DNA from: Litoreibacter ponti
GTDB taxonomy: Bacteria > Pseudomonadota > Alphaproteobacteria > Rhodobacterales > Rhodobacteraceae
Direction of reading: 5' to 3'
Assembly: GCF_003054285.1 (NCBI RefSeq)
Contig: NZ_QBKS01000001.1
Span: forward strand, 2,170,001 to 2,234,000
Length of the DNA stretch: 64,000 nucleotides
Shown: piece after piece, positions 8,431 to 16,728 of the stretch
Position numbering within the stretch: position 1 is the first letter of the stretch
Layout: the number at the start of each line of letters is the position of its first letter
Made by a program: the position numbers and the translations under genes
The notes under the pieces: model-generated
The model's input: only the letters and a program-made list of their open reading frames with translations
The model's database searches: none
Told to the model about the DNA's origin: nothing

Positions 8431-8823
8431 CTACCTCCCGCGCCCGATACTGGTACGCAGCAAGCTCATGCTGGACTGATATACTGCCATTGCGCGTGAG
8501 TGCTGCCGTTCTGCATCGACCGACTTCAAGATCTGCGCCTCAATCTCGACGGTGTTCCCGTTTGGCGATGGCACGGCCGACCGGTCTTCGATTTCCAATC
8601 CAGATGCGCCGCCGCGCCCAAAGGACATGTGCCCGTCTCTTGTCACGTTCATTCGATTTGCGGCCGCTCGGTCCCGGACATCTGGGCGAAACGTTTCCAG
8701 ATCCATGGATTTAAAACCTGGCGTATTGGCATTGGCGACATTGCGCGCGATCACGCCCTGCCGCATTGACGCGTGGCGGGCCATCTGCGACGCGACCTGA
8801 AAGACATCCAAATTTCCGAACAC
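8431..8823 (-). CDS. flgB: Flagellar proximal rod protein FlgB (GTG start)
   Basis: FlgB is a proximal rod subunit. It contains the rod motif RNVANANTPGFKSMDLETF near residue 30 and a C-terminal helix ending in SSMSLLRTSIGR. I place the start at the GTG at 8823, not the upstream ATG at 8850. The GTG has AGGGAG exactly 7 bases upstream, and the resulting N-terminus (MFGNLDVFQVASQMARH) matches the usual FlgB start and 130-residue length. The longer frame adds nine residues with a poorly placed Shine-Dalgarno sequence. It is the first gene of the nine-gene - strand operon and is divergent from fliI with 80 bases between them. Confidence 0.93.
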   Translation of the reverse strand: MFGNLDVFQVASQMARHASMRQGVIARNVANANTPGFKSMDLETFRPDVRDRAAANRMNVTRDGHMSFGRGGASGLEIEDRSAVPSPNGNTVEIEAQILKSVDAERQHSRAMAVYQSSMSLLRTSIGRGR

Positions 8824-8903
8824 AGGGCTTCTCCCTAAAAATTCATACATCTTGTCTTAAGAGTGATTCCTTTAAAAACCGTAATCGAAGGAAAGGATGA
8901 TCA

Positions 8904-10247
8904 ATGTCGAACGCAATTGACCTTGGCACGCTGGCAGCCCAATTCAGCAGGGTACCGCGCTACGAAAATGACGGGTTTATCTGCTCAGCCTCGATTAATT
9001 CCATTGAGGTCAAGGGCCTGGAGCGGATCGCAAAGGTCGGGGATCTAGTCGAGATTTTCCCTCAAGGGCAAAAACACTGCCTTGGCGAAATTCTCTCACT
9101 CAAAGAAGGCCGTGCGGACGTTTTCTCTGAGAACGGGAATGAGGGGCTCTCATTGCATGATCGCGTGCGGCATCTTGGGCCGGCCAAGATCATGCCCGAC
9201 ACCTCTTGGCTTGGGCGCGTGATCGATCCTTTTGTCCGACCACTGGATGGCCTCCCGCTCACCTCCGGTAATCGTTTGATGGAGCTGAAAGCCAGCGCCC
9301 CGTCTGCAAAATCACGACGCAGTCTAGGCGCGCGCATCTGTACGGGGCTCGCCGCTGTCGACACGCTATTTCCATTCGTTCGTGGACAGCGCATGGGCAT
9401 CTTCGCCGGATCTGGCGTTGGCAAATCTACCCTGCTTGCTGATTTTGCTAAGGGCGTCGAAGCCGATGTCACCGTTATCGCGATGGTGGGCGAACGCGGA
9501 CGCGAGTTGAACGAATTTATCGAAAACACCCTCGGCGCAGAGGGCATGAAAAAAGCCGTGGTCGTTGCAGCAACCTCTGATCAACCGGCTATGGTGCGGC
9601 GTCGCGCTGCTTGGACCGCGATGGCAATTGCCGAATTTTTCCGCGATCAGGGCTCCCATGTGCTTCTCCTCGTTGACTCAATTACGCGCTTCGCCGAAGC
9701 GCATCGCGAGGTCGCCGCAACCTTGGGTCAAGCAGCTGGCCCGAACGGCTTCCCGCCTTCGACGGGCCCTGAGCTTATGGCTCTGTGTGAAAGAGCCGGC
9801 CCGGGTCAAGGCAATCAGGGAGATATCAGCGCTATTTTCTCAGTACTGGTCGAAGGTTCGGATATGGAAGGACCTATAGCAGATACGATGCGAGGCGTCT
9901 TAGACGGTCACCTCGTCCTCAGCCGTACCATTGCCGAACAAGGCCGCTTCCCGGCCATTGATGTGGTGAAATCTCTGTCCCGCAGTATCGAGATCGCCGC
10001 CTCACCTAAGGAACGAACCCTGATTTCCCAAGTTCGATCTCTCGCAACAGCGTATGACGAGGCAAAGACAATGATACAGGCCGGTCTCTACTCGCACGGA
10101 AGCGATGCTCTCATTGACGATGCCATAGCGGCGCGCTCAAAACTCGAGAAGTTTCTCTCTCGGCGCGGCATGAAAAGCGTTGAGGAGAGCTTTACCAAAC
10201 TCATAGAGATAACGCCGGAAAGCGAAGGACAAGAACCTCTGCTCTAA
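8904..10247 (+). CDS. fliI: Flagellar export ATPase FliI
   Basis: FliI is the ATPase that energises and orders flagellar protein export. The 447-residue protein has the F1-beta-like fold: Walker A GSGVGKST near residue 170, the following GERGRELNEF, Walker B LLLVDSITRFAEAHREVA, and a C-terminal domain with LISQVRSLATAYDEAKTMIQAGLY. Normal length. An AAGGAAAGGA sequence precedes the ATG. Its partner FliH is not in the window, and a FliJ-like gene is at 3939. The gene stands alone on the + strand, divergent from the rod operon. Confidence 0.96.
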   Translation: MSNAIDLGTLAAQFSRVPRYENDGFICSASINSIEVKGLERIAKVGDLVEIFPQGQKHCLGEILSLKEGRADVFSENGNEGLSLHDRVRHLGPAKIMPDTSWLGRVIDPFVRPLDGLPLTSGNRLMELKASAPSAKSRRSLGARICTGLAAVDTLFPFVRGQRMGIFAGSGVGKSTLLADFAKGVEADVTVIAMVGERGRELNEFIENTLGAEGMKKAVVVAATSDQPAMVRRRAAWTAMAIAEFFRDQGSHVLLLVDSITRFAEAHREVAATLGQAAGPNGFPPSTGPELMALCERAGPGQGNQGDISAIFSVLVEGSDMEGPIADTMRGVLDGHLVLSRTIAEQGRFPAIDVVKSLSRSIEIAASPKERTLISQVRSLATAYDEAKTMIQAGLYSHGSDALIDDAIAARSKLEKFLSRRGMKSVEESFTKLIEITPESEGQEPLL

Positions 10248-10397
10248 ACGGTCCCAGCGAAAACGCACAGCTTCATTCGGCCTGGAGCATTCAAACTTGC
10301 GACGATGAGCCCGCGAAAGATTTGGCTGAAGCCACACAGACGACCAGAGTTTTTCGAAACCTCACGGCGGATAAAAGATCTACAGGGAGGCTGATAC

Positions 10398-11186
10398 TCA
10401 GGAGCCTAACAACGCCAAAGCAATATTTTGAGATGAGAGATTTGAAGCGTTTTGAACTTCAGTTCTCAGAAGAAAAAGGTTCCTAAATTTGTCTACTACC
10501 TCACCCTGCTCAAAGGATGCGAACTCTTCCACGCCAATAATTTTTTTGGATCGCTCTCTTAGCTCTTCAGCCTGTCGGTCAATATCAAGGCTTCCGAAAC
10601 CACTTCCGAGACCAAGGGCAGTTTCAAAAACTTGCTTCAGCGGAGGATTTCCCAAAACCAAGTACCATTTGGACCGCTCGTTGCTTTCGCTAGCAGCGAT
10701 TTTGGATAGTTCTAGCTCCAACGTCAAGGCCAGTCGCATTGTTTCATCCTGCTCACCGACTGCGACTTCGAACGAACGTTCGTTATAAAGGTTCAAGATA
10801 TCACTTGGAAATTCTGAAAGGACTGTGTTGGGGGTATCAAAATCTCCAAAACCGAACGCCTGGGTTAGCTCCAGATATCGCTTGTCTGTAAAGCGATTTG
10901 CGAGCGCATCAGGTTTCAAACTTCCGTCCTCTAGAACTTTCTTAATAAGGAATTTGTTCTCGATATCACCTTCCAGACCGAACGCAGTAAGGGCAACACT
11001 CAGAAGCCGCCGATCTTCAATCAGATCGTCTGCTGATCGGACCGAAGAAATCTTCTCGGCGAAATACTCCGTATCACGCTGAAAGCTCTCTCCTTGGACT
11101 TGTGCGGCCTTTTGTCTTTCAAGAGTTGATGAAAGAAACTGCCATCCTTGAAGGCCCGAAAAGGGAATGACCGGTGAAAAAGTCAC
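10398..11186 (-). CDS. DUF1217-family flagellar-associated protein (GTG start)
   Basis: This 262-residue protein matches the DUF1217 family, often found in alphaproteobacterial flagellar clusters but without a settled function. The sequence shows no signal peptide or membrane segment. It is mostly alpha-helical, with TEYFAEKISSVRSADDLIEDRRLLSVALTAFGLEGD (the most conserved family segment) and TDKRYLELTQAFGFGDFD. The GTG start overlaps the flbT stop (GTGA), so it is the fourth gene of a flagellin-flaF-flbT unit. That context suggests a role in flagellin expression, export or filament assembly; this is inference. Base composition is lower in G+C than in the neighbouring housekeeping genes. Confidence 0.75.
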   Translation of the reverse strand: MTFSPVIPFSGLQGWQFLSSTLERQKAAQVQGESFQRDTEYFAEKISSVRSADDLIEDRRLLSVALTAFGLEGDIENKFLIKKVLEDGSLKPDALANRFTDKRYLELTQAFGFGDFDTPNTVLSEFPSDILNLYNERSFEVAVGEQDETMRLALTLELELSKIAASESNERSKWYLVLGNPPLKQVFETALGLGSGFGSLDIDRQAEELRERSKKIIGVEEFASFEQGEVVDKFRNLFLLRTEVQNASNLSSQNIALALLGS

Positions 11187-11587
11187 TGAGTGGCCACTTC
11201 CAATAACCGCTCTTCGCGCTTCATCAGAGAGCGAAGGATGCGCATTGCCGCATATGTTTGACCTTCGATAACGCAGTCAGTCGCATCATTGAGTTTTTGC
11301 TGGCTATCATGGTCCAGAAAGACTTGGCTTAGCTGCTCGAGACCTCGCAACACCTGAGGTCTTGCATCCGCGTCAGCTACGTCCCCGGAAAGCATGAGCT
11401 GAAGGATATAGCAAACTCTTGAGACGGGCGTCTTAACTTCATCCGGGTGCAAGGCGTCCTTCAACCGTAGGATTTTTGCATTGGGGGTAACGATATTTAG
11501 GCGACCGCGCTTGTCACCGTTCTCGATAACAGCGCCATTGATTAGTACCCGTTCACGTGGACCGAGTTTTAGAACAAGACCACCCAT
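11183..11587 (-). CDS. flbT: Flagellin synthesis repressor FlbT
   Basis: In Caulobacter FlbT binds flagellin mRNA and limits its translation or stability until the hook is complete. The 134-residue protein has the family N-terminus (LVLKLGPRERVLINGAVIENGDKRGRL), the helix KDALHPDEVKTPVSRVCYILQLMLSGD, and no signal peptide. It overlaps flaF by one base upstream and the DUF1217 gene by four downstream. The position directly behind flagellin and flaF is the standard arrangement. A likely target is the untranslated leader of the flagellin gene at 12034-13530. Confidence 0.93.
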   Translation of the reverse strand: MGGLVLKLGPRERVLINGAVIENGDKRGRLNIVTPNAKILRLKDALHPDEVKTPVSRVCYILQLMLSGDVADADARPQVLRGLEQLSQVFLDHDSQQKLNDATDCVIEGQTYAAMRILRSLMKREERLLEVATQ

Positions 11588-11961
11588 TATGTATCACCTG
11601 CTTGAGACAGACCGCGCATAATAGCCTTATTGACCTCAATTAGTCCGGCTACAGACGCTTTTCCAGTCAATACCTTCCGCGTTTCTTGATCGGTAAATTC
11701 AGAAAGGTAGAATATCTTGGCCTTGATGTCTCGAGGAAGCATATTCATGTCAGAGGAAACGTCTGCCGCCAGCGTCACCCAGAGCTGTCTATTTTTATGC
11801 AATGCCATCGCGAATTTTGGAAACTCTGCTCGGCTTCTGTCTGCATAAATTTGTAGTTGCCGAGTAACTCTGGCGAATACATCATATTCGATATTTCTCG
11901 AAGTCTTTAGGGCTGTACTGTTGTCGCCATAAGCCGATACGGCCTTTTGAATTGCGTTCAT
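11587..11961 (-). CDS. flaF: Flagellin biosynthesis regulator FlaF
   Basis: FlaF is a small alphaproteobacterial protein needed for flagellin production and secretion, acting with or against FlbT. The 124-residue product begins MNAIQKAVSAYGDNSTALKTSRNIEYDVFARVTRQL and has the conserved NRQLWVTLAADVS and LSEFTDQE segments. The ATG at 11961 was chosen over the in-frame ATG at 11982 because GCGGAG lies about 8 bases upstream of it and the shorter N-terminus fits the family. It follows the flagellin gene by about 70 bases that contain a hairpin, and its stop overlaps the flbT start. Confidence 0.92.
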   Translation of the reverse strand: MNAIQKAVSAYGDNSTALKTSRNIEYDVFARVTRQLQIYADRSRAEFPKFAMALHKNRQLWVTLAADVSSDMNMLPRDIKAKIFYLSEFTDQETRKVLTGKASVAGLIEVNKAIMRGLSQAGDT

Positions 11962-11996
11962 TTTCAACTCCGCGGTTGCCATTTTGGCTTTGGATC

Positions 11997-12024
11997 AGCA
12001 AGGCGCCGGCTTAGACGCCTTGCT
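11997..12024 (-). terminator. Hairpin between flagellin gene and flaF
   Basis: Two arms, AGCAAGGCG (11997-12005) and CGCCTTGCT (12016-12024), are perfect inverted repeats of 9 pairs with a 10-base loop. The hairpin starts 10 bases past the flagellin stop codon on the - strand and is not followed by a run of U. It is better read as a partial terminator or a mRNA-stabilising 3' structure that would make flagellin more abundant than flaF-flbT. Function is inferred. Confidence 0.5.
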
Positions 12025-12033
12025 TCGTTCGAT

Positions 12034-13530
12034 TTAGCGGAAGAGCGACAGAATATTCTGAGGCGCCTGGTTGGCGATGGACAGCGCTTGCACGCCCAGC
12101 TGCTGCTGAACCTGCAGTGCTTGAAGCCGCGCGGACGCTTCTTCCATGTTGGCATCGACAAGTGTGCCAATTCCGGATTTCAAGGAGTCGGTCAGCTTCG
12201 AGATGAAATCGGCCTGGATTTCGATCCGACCTTGAGCCGAGCCAAACTCCGCCGCGGCGTCGATCGAGTTTTGGATCAAGGTCTCGACATTCGCAAGCGC
12301 TGCATCTGCACCCTGGTTGGTCGACACGTCGATATTGTCGAGGCCGAACAAACCACCAGAGGCCTCACCACCTGCACGACCAGTGACAGAGATCGAAAGA
12401 TCCGGTTCACTATTATCGATTTTGATGGACCAAGCACCGCTGTCATCTTGGGCCACGGTCGTCGTGACGCCCTCGATTTGACCCGCATCGACCGCAGTCT
12501 TCAGGCCGCGAACGACGTCCTCGAAGTTTTCATCAGCACCTGCGATATAGTCATAGCTTTTGGAGTCGATCGTGATCCGATAGCCATCGCCTTCGGTAAC
12601 ATTTCCGGTCTGGCTGAAGGTGATGTTTTCAGCGCGTTCCGCAATTTCACCAGCGAAAACTCCGGACGCAGCTGCGCCGACCTCAAGCGCGTTGCCAGCA
12701 CCGGATGCAGACGTTGTCACGGTCACATCTTCGAAAGCGCGGGTTGACGTCAGCACCACGTTTCCGGAGTCGATTTCTGCCGTCACGCCTTCGATCCCGG
12801 CAGCGTTGATCGCTGCAACCAAAGCCGTCTCGGTCGCGGCTGTATCAGCGCCAGCAGCAACGGTGACAGCCGTTCCGCCAAGAGTAACGGTGAAGTCGCC
12901 AGCCGCCGCCCGGGTCGCATTGATGTTCAGCGTGTTGCCGGTCGCCGTGAGCGTCGTGTCACTGAGAAGCGCACTGCCAGAGCTGCCATCGGTCAGCAGC
13001 GTCCCGGCTCCGAAAACGCCACCATCAGTTTCGAGGCTTTGGCGGTTGACCTCAATGCTGTTTGCGGCCACGGTCCCGTCAGATTGGCGATCTAGGGACG
13101 ACAGAATATTTACGTCCTCCGTGCCCTGCAACATGTTTAGCCCGTTGAACTGAGCCGCCCCGACAACCGAATTGATCTGGGCAGTCAAAGCATCAATGTC
13201 AGCCTGGATTTTCACCCGGTCCACGTTCTCTTCCTGCGCGGAAACGACCTTACCCTTAATCTGCGTCAGCAGGTCGGTTACGGTCTCAGCACCAGTTCGC
13301 GCGACTGCAATGGTCGACTCACCCAACGAAAGGCTTTCCGAGATCGCCTTGAAACCCTTCACATCAGATTCCATGACTTTGGAAATAGCCCAAAGAGCAG
13401 AGTTATCTTTTGCAGAACCTACAGCCTTACCGGTCGAAATCTCAGATTGCGTCTTCAGCAAATCCGAATTGATCGACTTTAGCGTTTGCAGCGCGACCAT
13501 GGCGCCATTGTTTGTCAGAATACTAGACAT
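12034..13530 (-). CDS. fliC: Flagellin
   Basis: This is the filament subunit. The 498-residue protein has conserved flagellin ends: N-terminal ILTNNGAMVALQTLKSINSDLLKTQSEISTGKAVGSAKDN and a C-terminal helix ending ALSIANQAPQNILSLFR. The middle (about 165-400) is variable and contains repeated beta-rich units of the flagellin hook IN type, for example DFTVTLGGTAVTVAAGAD...AINAAGIEGVTAEIDSGNVVLTS, and a second YRITIDSKSYDYIAGADENFEDVV unit. It has no signal peptide, as expected for type III export. The start has AAAAGG 9 bases upstream. A CtrA-like site lies about 145 bases upstream. It is followed by flaF-flbT. Only one flagellin gene is seen in the window. Confidence 0.96.
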   Translation of the reverse strand: MSSILTNNGAMVALQTLKSINSDLLKTQSEISTGKAVGSAKDNSALWAISKVMESDVKGFKAISESLSLGESTIAVARTGAETVTDLLTQIKGKVVSAQEENVDRVKIQADIDALTAQINSVVGAAQFNGLNMLQGTEDVNILSSLDRQSDGTVAANSIEVNRQSLETDGGVFGAGTLLTDGSSGSALLSDTTLTATGNTLNINATRAAAGDFTVTLGGTAVTVAAGADTAATETALVAAINAAGIEGVTAEIDSGNVVLTSTRAFEDVTVTTSASGAGNALEVGAAASGVFAGEIAERAENITFSQTGNVTEGDGYRITIDSKSYDYIAGADENFEDVVRGLKTAVDAGQIEGVTTTVAQDDSGAWSIKIDNSEPDLSISVTGRAGGEASGGLFGLDNIDVSTNQGADAALANVETLIQNSIDAAAEFGSAQGRIEIQADFISKLTDSLKSGIGTLVDANMEEASARLQALQVQQQLGVQALSIANQAPQNILSLFR

Positions 13531-13672
13531 TATTCATACCTTTTGGTTCGGCGCCTTTGACGCCGGTTTTCCACCACCGGTGGGACAAAAGCCTTTTGAC
13601 TTATGCCGACCTATTCTCAAGGTCGTGCGCCACCCCAATCGCAGGATGCCTTCGCAATAAAGCGCGATTTCA

Positions 13673-13687
13673 TTAAGTGATTGCTAA
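13673..13687 (-). promoter_or_regulatory. Candidate CtrA-binding site ahead of flagellin
   Basis: On the - strand the sequence reads TTAG-N7-TTAA, one mismatch from the CtrA consensus TTAA-N7-TTAA. It lies in the 207-base gap between the flagellin start and the flgN-like stop, upstream of flagellin. The same TTAG-N7-TTAA form occurs before flgE. CtrA control of flagellar genes is established in alphaproteobacteria; binding here is inferred. The gap also has a 10-base palindrome, CCACCGGTGG, at 13574-13583 in the leader. Confidence 0.45.
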
Positions 13688-13737
13688 GCCCTGACGCTTT
13701 GAGCTTCGAATTTTAAACAAACTAGACCATCTTGACC

Positions 13738-14067
13738 CTAAAGAAGTTTCGGCGAAAGCTCTTTTGTATAAGTGCGAAAGCCATGTGAAGACTCGGTGAT
13801 CTGATCGATTCTTGACTTTGCGGCCTCCAACCCTCTTCGAGCGGACCCAAGAAAGTTCTGATTCTCTTTCATCAACGTCGAAATCTGCGACACCTCAGCC
13901 GATGCGAACTCTGCGTCGGTCAAATCCGAAAGCGCATGTAACAGTTTGGCCTTTTCATCAAGAATTCTCGAAAGATCACTGAGTTCGCCTGATAGAAGAA
14001 GGTCTCGCTCCGACGTGATGATGATACGTAGGCGATTTAGAACCGTTTTTTCTTTTCTAGATAACAT
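13738..14067 (-). CDS. flgN: FlgN-like flagellar export chaperone candidate
   Basis: This 109-residue protein is hydrophilic and helical with no signal peptide. Its pattern (LNRLRIIITSERDLLLSGELSDLSRILDEKAKLLHALSDL, then a second long helix) is that of FlgN, the chaperone for hook-associated proteins FlgK and FlgL. Both clients are encoded at 29800-32261. FlgN proteins are poorly conserved, so the name rests on the helical pattern, size and flagellar context. Its start overlaps the flgJ-like stop by one base (TAATG), so the pair is coupled. Confidence 0.6.
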   Translation of the reverse strand: MLSRKEKTVLNRLRIIITSERDLLLSGELSDLSRILDEKAKLLHALSDLTDAEFASAEVSQISTLMKENQNFLGSARRGLEAAKSRIDQITESSHGFRTYTKELSPKLL

Positions 14068-14399
14068 TATGGCATCCTCTCCATGCTCCGCACGAACTGC
14101 TCCGCGAGCCCTATTCCACCACGATCTACCATCGCGCGCGCTTGATTCTCGAATAGAAAAGACTGGAATTGCTCCTCTCCAATCCCACCACCGAAAGCCT
14201 GACTACTTGTGTCAGGCGCTATTGATTTTAGCATTTCGGCAATAAATGCGGCCTCTAGACCTTTGGCTGCGTCTAATCGCGCTAAAACCTTTTGGTCAAC
14301 GGCCGTTGGCAGCGAGCCCGACAATATTTCCACGGGAGATTCTCCATTTGTAAACTTTTCAATGAAATAACCTTGAGAGGTAAAGAAGCTGTAACTCAT
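14067..14399 (-). CDS. flgJ: Rod-binding protein, FlgJ N-terminal type
   Basis: The 110-residue protein matches only the rod-binding half of FlgJ (rod-capping domain): AKGLEAAFIAEMLKSIAP near residue 45 and FGGGIGEEQFQSFLFENQARAMVDRGGIGLAEQFVRSM at the C-terminus. It lacks the muramidase domain present in enterobacterial FlgJ, as is normal in alphaproteobacteria, where a separate lytic enzyme opens the wall. It heads the flgJ-flgN pair and is divergent from fliK with only 36 bases between the two starts, so the promoters must overlap or lie inside coding sequence. Confidence 0.85.
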   Translation of the reverse strand: MSYSFFTSQGYFIEKFTNGESPVEILSGSLPTAVDQKVLARLDAAKGLEAAFIAEMLKSIAPDTSSQAFGGGIGEEQFQSFLFENQARAMVDRGGIGLAEQFVRSMERMP

Positions 14400-14435
14400 G
14401 GATGAGAAACTACCTGAAATGTGTGAGGCACCAAA

Positions 14436-16061
14436 ATGACTTCAATTCTTCAGATCTTTTTCTCAAATCTCCAGAATCCGATCAGCAACATTGTCTCAAA
14501 AGGCGAAGAACAGTTATCAGAAAGTATTGATGCAAAAGATGGAACTGTTGGACGCCTAGATGCTTTTCAAGAAATGATGGATTCAGAATTCGAGAAAACT
14601 GGATCAGAGTCCAATCTTCCTCTGCTTTTGAGCGAAGATTTGACCGAGGCCCCTCATTCGCCAAAATCTGTTCTGCCTCAGTTGGATATGGTGGGATCAA
14701 TCAATGATACCGACCGGAATTCTATCACGGAACTACAAAGCTTCGTTCAGAAAGGTTCGGATTCGAAATCTGCTGAACTCATCGCGAATACTGATAGCCT
14801 CGCGGCAAGAGATTTAGTTGAACAAAAAATTGGTTTCACATCCGATAGCGGCCCACCACAGATAATAGAGGGTCATGATGAAATCGGGGAGAGTTCAAAG
14901 GTCGAAACGCGCATACCGACGCAGGTGCAAGTTGAGCCCGCCGATGAGGAAAATCGCCTTTCGACAGAATCAGATGGCTTGATCTATATATCGCCTATTG
15001 GTGCTGTTGAATTCGTGGACCAGCCTATTGTGACCCTATTTGGTCGAGAAACGCCGAATCGCGAAACGACCGCGGAAAATCTGGACCTCGCCGCCGGTGA
15101 AACCTCACCCGGAAGGTTCAAGCAAGAAGCTGGTATTCAGGTTGATGAGCCATCGGCTCGACCAGTCACGCCGCTCAACTTTTTGACAGAAACATTGGCG
15201 AGATCAACCAGCGCAAATCAAACCTCCATAGATCGGGATATAACCGCTTCCGTCTCTGAAGCAGTTACGAGAGATCTTTTGCCGGGACAGCTCTCACCAC
15301 AGAAGGTAAGAATTGAGGCAGCTCAGTCGATGCCAATCGTGCCTACCGTCCCAATTTTGGCATCAGCAGCTCCTATTTCGAAGGCATCTTCGAGCCATCT
15401 AGAAGGTCCACGGCTCTCAATCGCCGAGATGTCGGCGAACGTAACTTCGGAGCCAACCTTGGCCAAATCGCACTCCAGCGATATCAAACCCGCGCCAATT
15501 ACCCTCAACTTCGCCACGCCCGCTCGGGCTACATTTGCCGACGTCCAGAAGGTGTTTTCGTCGCAACTAGATCTCGTTGAAGAGCCAGATGTCGCATTCG
15601 GGGCCTCCTATGCGGGCAGCCCCACAGCGACCGGGTTTCAGCCTAGCATAGCACCGCAAGCAGCGGGCCCTGCTCTGCCTCAAAGCATTGGACAGCAAAT
15701 CTCCCTTGCGCTGGAGGGTTCCAAAAAAAACGATGTCGAGATCAGGCTGGAGCCTGAGGAGCTTGGCAAAATTAGGATCATCCTTTCAAACAGGGAAAGC
15801 GGCATGACGGTAGCCGTTTTTGCCGAAAAGGCGGAAACCCTGGAGCTGATGCGTCGCAACTCCGACGCATTGGCGGAAGGCATGACCGACGCTGGTTTTG
15901 ACGGGGCAGATCTTCAGTTCGGTCACGGGAAAACTGAAAATCAGGACTCTGCCGAAGACACTGCAATCGGGCCATCCGACAGAAACCTCTCAGCGGATGA
16001 CAAGATGCCACCACGCAACTCTCCAATCCAAGACGGCGACGGCTTGGACTTAAGGTTTTGA
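14436..16061 (+). CDS. fliK: Hook-length control protein FliK
   Basis: FliK measures hook length and triggers the FlhB export switch. The 541-residue protein has a long, low-complexity and poorly conserved N-terminal part rich in Ser, Glu, Thr and Pro, then the conserved C-terminal hook-length domain at about 425-510 (VEIRLEPEELGKIRIILSN, MTVAVFAEKAETLELMRRN, MTDAGFDGADL). No signal peptide is seen, consistent with type III export. The first half is visibly lower in G+C than the flanking genes. It lies 10 bases before flgD, the hook cap, so the two form a hook-assembly unit. Confidence 0.88.
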   Translation: MTSILQIFFSNLQNPISNIVSKGEEQLSESIDAKDGTVGRLDAFQEMMDSEFEKTGSESNLPLLLSEDLTEAPHSPKSVLPQLDMVGSINDTDRNSITELQSFVQKGSDSKSAELIANTDSLAARDLVEQKIGFTSDSGPPQIIEGHDEIGESSKVETRIPTQVQVEPADEENRLSTESDGLIYISPIGAVEFVDQPIVTLFGRETPNRETTAENLDLAAGETSPGRFKQEAGIQVDEPSARPVTPLNFLTETLARSTSANQTSIDRDITASVSEAVTRDLLPGQLSPQKVRIEAAQSMPIVPTVPILASAAPISKASSSHLEGPRLSIAEMSANVTSEPTLAKSHSSDIKPAPITLNFATPARATFADVQKVFSSQLDLVEEPDVAFGASYAGSPTATGFQPSIAPQAAGPALPQSIGQQISLALEGSKKNDVEIRLEPEELGKIRIILSNRESGMTVAVFAEKAETLELMRRNSDALAEGMTDAGFDGADLQFGHGKTENQDSAEDTAIGPSDRNLSADDKMPPRNSPIQDGDGLDLRF

Positions 16062-16071
16062 AGGAAATCAT

Positions 16072-16728
16072 ATGGAAGTAACACCCAATCCGACGGCGAT
16101 CCAGACTGCCAGCACGCCTCCTGTTCAGACGAACGATCGCGATGCACTGTCCTCGGATTTCGAAACATTCATCACGATGCTAACGGTTCAAATGGAAAAC
16201 CAGGACCCGCTCAACCCGTTGGATTCACAGGATTTCGCAACCCAGCTTGCAACGTTTTCCGGAGTGGAGCAGCAGGTGAAGACCAACGAGTTGCTGGATA
16301 CGTTGAACACGCAGTTCCTGTCGTCTTCACTTGGGGACATGGCCAGCTGGGTTGGAATGAACGCTCGTCTGGCGGCTCCGGCGCATTTTGATGGTGAACC
16401 GATCTCGATCGTCGCAAACCCTCCGAGCTTCGCAGAAAGGTCAGAACTTGTCGTGTACAACGACCAGGGAATCGAGGTGCAGCGTTCTAGCATACCGGTT
16501 TCCGACGACGAAATCTCATGGGATGGCACCGGCGCGAACGGAACGACTTTGGCGTCCGGCACCTATTCCTTTGAGGTCATCGCGTACAGCAACGATGAAA
16601 TAATCGATGTCCATACGCCCGACCTTTTCACTGAGGTTCTAGAGGTCCGTTCCATCGATGGCCAAGCGGTCATCGCGACAGAGGGGGGGCATTTGCATCC
16701 CGCGTCGATTGTCAGCGGGCTCAGGTGA
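16072..16728 (+). CDS. flgD: Hook-capping protein FlgD
   Basis: FlgD is the scaffold cap under which FlgE subunits add to the hook. The 218-residue protein has the conserved N-terminal segment SSDFETFITMLTVQMENQDPLNPLDSQDFATQLATFSGVEQQVKTNELL, followed by FlgD Ig-like and tudor-like parts (ISWDGTGANGTTLASGTYSFEV). An AAGGAAA precedes the ATG at 16072. Its stop directly abuts the stop of the convergent ubiB gene at 16729. It closes the left flagellar block. Confidence 0.96.
   Translation: MEVTPNPTAIQTASTPPVQTNDRDALSSDFETFITMLTVQMENQDPLNPLDSQDFATQLATFSGVEQQVKTNELLDTLNTQFLSSSLGDMASWVGMNARLAAPAHFDGEPISIVANPPSFAERSELVVYNDQGIEVQRSSIPVSDDEISWDGTGANGTTLASGTYSFEVIAYSNDEIIDVHTPDLFTEVLEVRSIDGQAVIATEGGHLHPASIVSGLR

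Noticed and set aside
8857..8875. TTAA-N11-TTAA between flgB and fliI as a CtrA site
   Set aside because: Spacing is 11 instead of 7 bases between TTAA half-sites, so it does not meet the consensus.
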